The notes under the pieces are model-generated. The model did not search any database. It was not told the origin of the DNA and was given only the letters and a program-made list of their open reading frames with translations. From Streptomyces sp. NBC_01707 (GTDB lineage: Bacteria > Actinomycetota > Actinomycetes > Streptomycetales > Streptomycetaceae): a stretch of 64,000 nt of DNA. Positions 58,618-64,000 of the stretch are shown here, piece by piece. A program made the position numbers and the translations under genes. Position 1 is the first letter of the stretch; each line of letters begins with the position of its first letter. Where the stretch lies: contig NZ_CP109190.1 in assembly GCF_041438805.1 (NCBI RefSeq), forward strand, positions 5,642,001-5,706,000. Direction: 5' to 3'.

Positions 58618-59712
58618 TTGGGGAAGGTCGTGCTCGTCACGGGAGCGGCCCGGCAACTGGGCGGCCGATTCGTGCGGCGCATCCAGCGTGACCCGGAGGT
58701 GGACCGGGTGATCGCCGTCGACGCGATCGCGCCGGGGCACCAATTGGGTGATGCCGACTTCGTCCGCGCGGACATCCGCCAGCCCGCGATCGCCAGAGTC
58801 CTCGCCGAGCACACCGTCGACACGGTCGTGCATCTGGACGTCAGCGGCAAGGCGCTCGGGGCCGGTGGCCGCACCATGATCAAGGAGACCAATGTCATCG
58901 GCACCATGCAGCTGCTCGGTGCCTGCCAGAAGTCGCCGACGGTGCGGCGGTTGGTGATCAAGTCCAGTACGGGTGTGTACGGCTCCGCACCGCGCGATCC
59001 GGCGGTCTTCACCGAGACCACCCCGCCCAAGTCCCTGCCGAGCGGGGGCTTCGCGAAGGACGCGGTGGAGGTCGAGGGGTATGTGCGGGGCTTCGCACGC
59101 CGCAGGCCGGACGTCGCCGTGTGCGTGCTGAGGTTCGCGAACATCCTGGGGCCGGACGCGGACTCGCCGCTCGCCGACTATCTGTCGCTGCCTGTCCTGC
59201 CGACCGTGTTCGGGTACGACCCCCGGCTCCAGTTCGTCCACGAGGCCGACGTCATCGACGTACTGAGGATGGCCTCGCACGAACCGCGGCGCGGGACGCT
59301 GAACAGCGGAACCTTCAATATCGCGGGCGACGGGGTGCTGCTGCTGTCGCAGTGTTCACGACGGCTCGGGCGGCCGACGATGCCGGTGCCCCTGCCCGCC
59401 GTCACCTGGGTGGGCCAGGCCCTCCGCACCGTCGGCATGACGGACTTCTCGCCGGAGCAGATCCGGCTGCTCACGCACGGCAGGGTGGTCTCCACCGTGC
59501 AGATGCGCGAGACGCTGGGCTTCCACCCGGGATTCACCACCGCGGAGACGTTCGCGGACTTCGCGCGGAACCAGGCCCCCGGCCTGCTGCCGCCCGAGAT
59601 GGTCGGCCGGGCCGTCGACCGGCTGGCGGCGATGCCGTTCGCCGGTGGGACCGGTGCGGTCCCGGGGATCGCCGGGACCGACGACACACAACCGACCCAC
59701 AGCGCGAGATAG
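58618..59712 (+). CDS. NAD-dependent epimerase/dehydratase-family protein (SDR)
   Basis: The 364-aa protein has the extended SDR Rossmann motif VVLVTGAARQLGGRFVRRI and NVIGTMQLLGACQKS. The usual Tyr of the YxxxK site is replaced or shifted: SSTGVYGS contributes the Ser/Tyr, and the Lys position is not obvious, so activity is uncertain. A rare TTG start at 58618 is proposed because GGAAGG lies about 9 nt upstream and the mature N-terminus is GKVVLVTG. An acyltransferase gene follows 15 bp later, so the two form an operon. Confidence 0.85.
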   Translation: MGKVVLVTGAARQLGGRFVRRIQRDPEVDRVIAVDAIAPGHQLGDADFVRADIRQPAIARVLAEHTVDTVVHLDVSGKALGAGGRTMIKETNVIGTMQLLGACQKSPTVRRLVIKSSTGVYGSAPRDPAVFTETTPPKSLPSGGFAKDAVEVEGYVRGFARRRPDVAVCVLRFANILGPDADSPLADYLSLPVLPTVFGYDPRLQFVHEADVIDVLRMASHEPRRGTLNSGTFNIAGDGVLLLSQCSRRLGRPTMPVPLPAVTWVGQALRTVGMTDFSPEQIRLLTHGRVVSTVQMRETLGFHPGFTTAETFADFARNQAPGLLPPEMVGRAVDRLAAMPFAGGTGAVPGIAGTDDTQPTHSAR

Positions 59713-59727
59713 AGGAGCGCACCGACG

Positions 59728-60777
59728 ATGGCGGATGCCAAGGTCATTCCGTTCGACGACGACCGTTCGCGGTCGGGTGGCGCGCCGCGGTCGGCGCGGC
59801 GGCGGTCCGGGGCGGGTCCCGCGGTGGGCACCGCGGCCCTGAGCGCCCTGCCCGGGCAGTTGGACGCCACGCCGGTCCAGGCGGCGGTGCAGGGGGGCGG
59901 GGAGCCCGTGGAGGGTGTGCAGGACGAGGTACGGCGCGGTAGCTGGGACCGACGGATCGCGGGAGGGCTCGCGTTTCTTCGTCGGCGGGTCACCGGCGAG
60001 TACGAGGTCGACGAGTTCGGCTACGACAAGGAACTCACCGACCAGGTTCTGATGTCGATGCTTCGGCCGATGTACGAGAAGTACTTCCGGGTCGAGGTGA
60101 GGGGCATCGAGAACATCCCGTCGGACGGCGGGGCGCTGATCGTGGCCAACCACTCGGGGACGTTGCCGCTGGACGGGCTGATGCTCCAGGTCGCCGTGCA
60201 CGACAACCATCCGGCGGGCCGGCATCTGCGGCTGCTGGCCGCGGATCTGGTCTTCGTGCTGCCGGTGGTGAACGAGCTGGCCAGGAAGGCCGGGCACACG
60301 CTGGCCTGTGCGGAGGACGCGGAGCGCCTGCTCAGGCAGGGCGAGGTCGTCGGTGTGATGCCGGAGGGCTTCAAGGGCATCGGGAAGCCGTTCGGCGAGA
60401 GGTACAAGCTGCAGCGGTTCGGGCGGGGCGGCTTCGTGTCGACGGCGTTGCGGGCCGGGGTGCCGATCGTGCCGTGCTCGATCGTCGGGGCGGAGGAGAT
60501 CTACCCGATGATCGGCAACGCGAAAACGCTGGCGCGGGTGCTGGGGGTTCCGTACTTCCCGATCACGCCCACGTTTCCTTGGCTGGGCCCCTTGGGGGCG
60601 GTGCCGTTGCCGACGAAGTGGACGATTCAATTCGGGGAGCCGATTCCCACGGACGGCTATCCGGTGGAGGCGGCTGAGGATCCGATGCTGATGTTCAACC
60701 TGACGGATCAGGTGCGGGAGCAGATTCAGCACACGCTGTACAAGCTGTTGGTGCAGCGGAGGTCGGTGTTCTTCTGA
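59728..60777 (+). CDS. PlsC-like lysophospholipid acyltransferase
   Basis: The 349-aa protein has an Arg/Ser-rich N-terminal tail (1-75) and an acyltransferase domain. Motif I is VANHSGTLPLDG (H-x6-D instead of the usual H-x4-D), motif II is around RLLAADLVFV, and motif III is VMPEGFKGIGKP. IVPCSIVGAEEIYP is motif IV. It probably adds acyl groups to a lysophospholipid or polyprenyl substrate in the membrane. ATG 59728 has a gagGAGCGc upstream. It pairs with the SDR gene and is followed by a terminator. Confidence 0.87.
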   Translation: MADAKVIPFDDDRSRSGGAPRSARRRSGAGPAVGTAALSALPGQLDATPVQAAVQGGGEPVEGVQDEVRRGSWDRRIAGGLAFLRRRVTGEYEVDEFGYDKELTDQVLMSMLRPMYEKYFRVEVRGIENIPSDGGALIVANHSGTLPLDGLMLQVAVHDNHPAGRHLRLLAADLVFVLPVVNELARKAGHTLACAEDAERLLRQGEVVGVMPEGFKGIGKPFGERYKLQRFGRGGFVSTALRAGVPIVPCSIVGAEEIYPMIGNAKTLARVLGVPYFPITPTFPWLGPLGAVPLPTKWTIQFGEPIPTDGYPVEAAEDPMLMFNLTDQVREQIQHTLYKLLVQRRSVFF

Positions 60778-60813
60778 CGGCGGGTGTCCTCAACCACCGG
60801 AAGGGTTGAGCGA

Positions 60814-60847
60814 CCGGCGGACGGGCTTGGGGGAATCCGTCCGCCGG
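60814..60847. terminator. Hairpin between the acyltransferase and rsbN
   Basis: An 11-bp stem (60814-60824 with 60837-60847) closes a 12-nt loop. A second small stem CTCAACC/GGTTGAG lies at 60789-60810. Both sit between convergent stops. Confidence 0.6.
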
Positions 60848-60851
60848 GCAG

Positions 60852-62042
60852 TCAGTCCTCTTCGTCCTCGCTGTTGAATCCCAGGCCCGGCAGCAGGCCG
60901 GGGAGCAGGGGCGGCAGTGTCACGTCCGGGGTGGGCGGGGTGCTGTCCCTGCCCGTCGTGGGCGGGGTGGTGCCCGGGGACGGTGTGTCCAGGAAGCCGT
61001 CCGTGCCGCCTGCGATCAGGCCGTCCTCCGGGGCGGAGGCGGATCCGGTGGGATCCGGGGTACCGCTGCTGCCCGTCTGGCCCTGTGAGGCCTCGGGGGA
61101 GAAGGGGGACGGGTCGTCAGTGCCGGGCGACGCGTCGGTCTGCTGCGAGGAGCCGGGCTCCTGGGAGTCGGTGCTCCGGTCCGGGCTGCGGGGGAGCAGG
61201 GACTGCAGCGGTGCGACCTCTTCGTCTATGGCCTCGAAGACCGAGCTCACCTGGTCGCCGACGTCCGTCAGCTGGACCGGCAGACGGTCGCGCAGGGTGC
61301 TCCAACTTCCGCGGTGGGAGCGTGAGAAGGAGTCCAGGGTCTGGATGGGACCGAGTGCTCCGTCGCGCTGGTACGCGGCGTGGAGCAGGCGGTGGCCCTC
61401 GGTGGCGTCGTGCGTCATACCGTTGAGCGTGCGCCTGATCTCGCCGAGTGATTCGTGGTCCAGATCGCCCGCGCGGCCACGCTCCATCAGTCTGCGGGCC
61501 TCGCTCAGCCGGGTCGACGCCTGGTCGAGGTAGACCTCGCCCCGGTCGGCGTCGCCGTCGGCCATGCCCAGGTGGATGTCCTCCATGCCGCGCTTCAGCC
61601 CGTACAGGGAATCACCCGGTAGGGCGTCGGAACTGGCAGCGGCCACCCCGCCGAAGGCTCCCGCGGCCACACCGACGGTGAGTCCGCCGGCCGCGATGCC
61701 CTTCGTCCAGCGGGAGCGGGGGCGCAACTTCCTGAGCGGGGAGGCCCGGTGGGCCCCCCTGCCCCGTTGTTCGGGCACCGTAGGGCCCGTGGACGCGCCG
61801 CCCTCGGCAAACATGGCCTCCATGGCGGCGACGAGCTGGGCTCGCTGCACCACTTTGACCTCGGGATCCAACTTCGGTCTCGGCAGCTCACCGAGGCCGT
61901 TCGCCAGGGCCAACAGCGTTCCGTGGTCGGCCGGTTCGGCCGGGTCCTCGGGCTGTACGGCCGCCGCACCCTGGAGCTCATGCTCCTCCAGGGCCTGGGC
62001 GAAGGCGTTCGCCCGCCGGTGTGCCGAAACGTTTGCGATCAC
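60852..62042 (-). CDS. rsbN: Anti-sigma factor RsbN of BldN
   Basis: RsbN holds BldN inactive at the membrane. The 396-aa protein has an N-terminal cytoplasmic anti-sigma domain (1-110, no Cys or zinc motif, so a non-ZAS type), one TM segment (114-136), then a DUF5667-like block (SSDALPGDSLYGLKRGMEDI) and a long Pro/Ser/Thr/Asp-rich extracellular tail. GTG 62042 is used because GAGGAG lies about 9 nt upstream of it, whereas a GTG at 62051 would abut the same site. It is 208 bp downstream of bldN on the same strand. It is named by position and layout. Confidence 0.87.
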   Translation of the reverse strand: MIANVSAHRRANAFAQALEEHELQGAAAVQPEDPAEPADHGTLLALANGLGELPRPKLDPEVKVVQRAQLVAAMEAMFAEGGASTGPTVPEQRGRGAHRASPLRKLRPRSRWTKGIAAGGLTVGVAAGAFGGVAAASSDALPGDSLYGLKRGMEDIHLGMADGDADRGEVYLDQASTRLSEARRLMERGRAGDLDHESLGEIRRTLNGMTHDATEGHRLLHAAYQRDGALGPIQTLDSFSRSHRGSWSTLRDRLPVQLTDVGDQVSSVFEAIDEEVAPLQSLLPRSPDRSTDSQEPGSSQQTDASPGTDDPSPFSPEASQGQTGSSGTPDPTGSASAPEDGLIAGGTDGFLDTPSPGTTPPTTGRDSTPPTPDVTLPPLLPGLLPGLGFNSEDEED

Positions 62043-62250
62043 TGGCGGCACCTCCTCTCGTCATGACGGTCGACTCCCCTGGGGGTCCGGAAGGTTGCAC
62101 ACCTTGAGCGCTTCCACACGAAAGAGTGAGTGGCGGCGGACATGGAGTGACGACAGGGGGCCTGCAACCGGCACAACGAGTGGCGCGGCACATGGGTTAC
62201 GCACGAAAGATGATCGGACCAGTGCGTGAGGGGGGTGTCGCAGAGCGTGT

Positions 62251-63027
62251 TCAGCGTGCGTCGTCCGGCAGCAGTCGGGCGAGCGTGCGGACGGCGCGGT
62301 ACTGCAAGGTTTTGATCGCGCCTTCGTTCTTTCCCATCACGCGGGCCGTCTCGGCGACCGAGAGGCCCTGCAGGAAGCGCAGCGTCACACACTCCTGCTG
62401 CTGGGGGTTGAGTCGGCGCACGGCTTGCAGCAGTGCGGCGTTGGAGAGGGACTCGAGGACGGAGTCCTCCGGGCTGCGCTCGACCTCGTTGGCGTCGAGC
62501 ATTTCGCCGGTGGTCACTTCCAGTCGGAAACGACTGGACTTGAAGTGGTCGGCGACCAGGTTGCGGGCGATCGTGACCAGCCAGGCGCCGAAGTCGCGGC
62601 CCTGCCAGGTGAACGTGGAGATGCGGCGCAGGGCGCGCAGGAAGGTCTCGCTGGTGAGGTCCTCCGCCGTCGCCTTGCCGCCCACGCGGTAGTAGATGTA
62701 CCGGTACACGGTGTCGCTGTACTGGTCGTAGAGGCGGCCGAAGGCGTCAGCCTCACCGGCCTGTGCGCGCTCGACGAGATCCATCATGCGTGCGCTGTCG
62801 CTGTCGGCGGTCGGCCGACGAACGGTGGACGTGGTCGTTGCGCCGCGGTTGCTGCGTCTTCCGACCGCTGCACCGCGTTCGGCCAGGGCATAGCAAGGGC
62901 CGACAGGTGCAGGGGTGGCAAATGCGGGTACGGCGTACGCGGTGGGGACGAAGCCGCGCAAGCGGTCGGCGACCGTTGCGCGCAGCGTAGCCAGGCCCGA
63001 GGCGTCAACCCCGACGTGTGGGTACAC
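62251..63027 (-). CDS. bldN: Developmental ECF sigma factor BldN
   Basis: BldN directs chaplin and rodlin genes and bldM for aerial hyphae. The 258-aa sequence has the distinctive N-terminal extension (1-80, MYPHVGVDASGLATLRATV...), which is a pro-sequence in S. coelicolor, then sigma region 2 from residue 81 (MMDLVERAQAGEADAFGRLY, TVYRYIYYRVGGKATAEDLT) and region 4 (LNPQQQECVTLRFLQGLSV, GKNEGAIKTLQYRA). GTG 63027 has GGGAG upstream. rsbN follows on the same strand. A BldD-like inverted repeat lies upstream, matching known bldD control. Confidence 0.95.
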   Translation of the reverse strand: MYPHVGVDASGLATLRATVADRLRGFVPTAYAVPAFATPAPVGPCYALAERGAAVGRRSNRGATTTSTVRRPTADSDSARMMDLVERAQAGEADAFGRLYDQYSDTVYRYIYYRVGGKATAEDLTSETFLRALRRISTFTWQGRDFGAWLVTIARNLVADHFKSSRFRLEVTTGEMLDANEVERSPEDSVLESLSNAALLQAVRRLNPQQQECVTLRFLQGLSVAETARVMGKNEGAIKTLQYRAVRTLARLLPDDAR

Positions 63028-63387
63028 GGGACTCCCAGAGGCAGAGCTTCCATCACGTGCAGTGCGAAACCGTCACTCGTCGTAGTGAGTGGTGGGTTCC
63101 GGAATGCGTCTGAGGAGAATAACGCTTCGTACAGGCAGTGCTACACCCAGTTGCTCAAATCATCGATTCCGTCGCTTCTGTAGCGACTATGAGGCGCATC
63201 AAGTAGCACATCGTGACCGGTTATTGATCGGATTACTTCGTGATCTGCCTGCGGCCGCAACGGGTTGTGGTCGGGTGCGCGCAATCCGACTGGCCGGAGC
63301 GGTCAGCGGGTAGGGGGTCCCGATTGGCGGCAGGGAGCCGGGCGTGGCTCGGCCCCCTGCGTGGGGGGGGGGAAGGTCCGCGTGCGG
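63028..63387. other. 360-bp gap upstream of bldN
   Basis: The region holds the bldN promoter and the end of the HAD-IB gene. A BldD-like site is listed separately. A stem GTCGCT/AGCGAC lies around 63171-63188. A run of ten G (63363-63372) is visible. No gene is supported. Confidence 0.5.
63073..63088 (-). promoter_or_regulatory. BldD-like inverted repeat upstream of bldN
   Basis: TCACT (63073-63077) and AGTGA (63084-63088) form a 5-6-5 inverted repeat about 46 bp before the bldN start. It resembles half-sites of the BldD regulator, and bldN is a known BldD target. Confidence 0.45.
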
Positions 63388-64000
63388 TCAGCGGCGGCGG
63401 CGGTGCAGGGCGACGGCGGCCGCGGTGCCGCCGGCGAGGGCGCCGACACCGGCCGCGGCCGGGATGCCGACCTTGGCCGCCTTGCGGCCCGTGCGGTAGT
63501 CGCGCAGCCGCCAGTCGAGGGCCCGGGCGTGCTTGCGGAGCTTTGTGTCCGGGTTGATCGCGTAGGGGTGGCCGACCAGGGACAGCATCGGGATGTCGTT
63601 GTGCGAATCGCTGTACGCCGCGCAGCGGGCGAGGTCGAGGCCCTCGGCGGCGGCCAGGGCGCGGACCGCCTCGGCCTTCGCGGGCCCGTGCAGCGGCTCG
63701 CCGACCAGGCGGCCGGTGTAGACGCCGTCGACGGACTCGGCGACCGTGCCGAGCGCGCCGGTCAGCCCGAGGCGACGGGCGATGATCGTGGCGGTCTCCA
63801 CCGGGGCGGCGGTGACCAGCCAGACCTTCTGTCCGGCGTCGAGGTGGGCCTGCGCGAGGGCGCGGGTGCCCGGCCAGATGCGGTCGGCCATGTACTCGTC
63901 GTAGATCTCCTCGCCGATGGACATCAGCTCGGAGACGCGATGGCCCTTGACGATGGACAGGGCGCTGTCACGGGCGTCCTGCATGTGTTCCGGGTCCTCC
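63388..64000 (-). CDS. HAD-IB-family hydrolase (SerB-like), N-terminus beyond window
   Basis: The frame is open to the window's right edge. About 204 residues are seen. The nucleophile motif DxD lies outside. Present are motif [20 protein letters not shown], a Lys region [12 protein letters not shown], and motif [23 protein letters not shown] membrane-like C-terminal segment ([18 protein letters not shown]) and a basic tail HRRRR are unusual for this soluble phosphatase family. This is the phosphoserine-phosphatase-like group; the substrate is unknown. Confidence 0.85.
   Translation of the reverse strand, partial: EDPEHMQDARDSALSIVKGHRVSELMSIGEEIYDEYMADRIWPGTRALAQAHLDAGQKVWLVTAAPVETATIIARRLGLTGALGTVAESVDGVYTGRLVGEPLHGPAKAEAVRALAAAEGLDLARCAAYSDSHNDIPMLSLVGHPYAINPDTKLRKHARALDWRLRDYRTGRKAAKVGIPAAAGVGALAGGTAAAVALHRRRR

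Overview
The window is high-GC actinobacterial chromosome, almost certainly Streptomyces. The evidence is the strong third-codon GC bias, the SigE-CseABC envelope-stress operon, the developmental sigma factor BldN next to its anti-sigma factor RsbN, Lsr2, ClpC, and an rRNA operon with no tRNA in its 16S-23S spacer. From memory, gene content and order match the S. coelicolor region around sco3323 to sco3392 read in reverse. That is a recollection, not a search result. This is core chromosome: I see no prophage, insertion sequence, CRISPR array or tRNA.

Layout. 0-2.3 kb: end of an osmoprotectant-type ABC system and a coiled-coil membrane protein. 2.3-9.4 kb: a stand-alone NuoD-like protein beside a MidA/NDUFAF7-type methyltransferase, a NarL-type two-component system, an ArsR-like regulator and a threonine aldolase-type enzyme. 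9.5-15.2 kb: a tight operon of DUF2520 protein, panC, nadB, nadC and coaX, joining CoA and NAD synthesis. 15.2-18.3 kb: small proteins, a BlaI-type repressor, argA, and lsr2 overlapping a converging gene. 18.7-25.4 kb: clpC with a ClgR-type box, an M23 peptidase with a long structured leader, and a TetR/MFS divergent pair around a long inverted repeat.

25.5-29.1 kb: sigE-cseA-cseB-cseC on the minus strand. 29.2-34.6 kb: mutY, a secreted or anchored protein, and the disA/radA pair (c-di-AMP synthesis and recombination). 34.8-37.5 kb: a membrane protein joining a sigma-like N-terminus, a zinc-finger-like motif and an extracellular BACON-like domain, then a Cys-rich protein. 37.5-46.3 kb: Ppx/GppA, a TIM-barrel isomerase with TetR, ilvD, a methyltransferase, an ABC exporter and proC. 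46.3-48.0 kb: divergent cysteine hydrolase and GlxA-type regulator. 48.0-53.9 kb: the complete rRNA operon with a multi-promoter leader.

53.9-64 kb: HAD hydrolase, MFS transporter, an AcuC-type deacetylase, a phosphatase-family protein, the BdtA-like DNA-binding protein, 32-residue bS22-type protein, an SDR/acyltransferase pair, then rsbN and bldN with BldD-like half-sites upstream, and a HAD-IB hydrolase cut by the window end.

Themes that connect the genes are cell-envelope surveillance (SigE, M23 peptidase, BACON protein, DisA), proteostasis (ClpC), cofactor supply (PanC, CoaX, NadB, NadC) and development (BldN, RsbN, BdtA, Lsr2). Many genes have a TANNNT-type -10 hexamer only 6-7 nt before the start codon, which suggests leaderless transcripts. 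The most unusual items are the NuoD paralogue, which lacks the quinone-binding Tyr and lies beside a MidA-type methyltransferase, and the fused sigma-like/BACON membrane protein.
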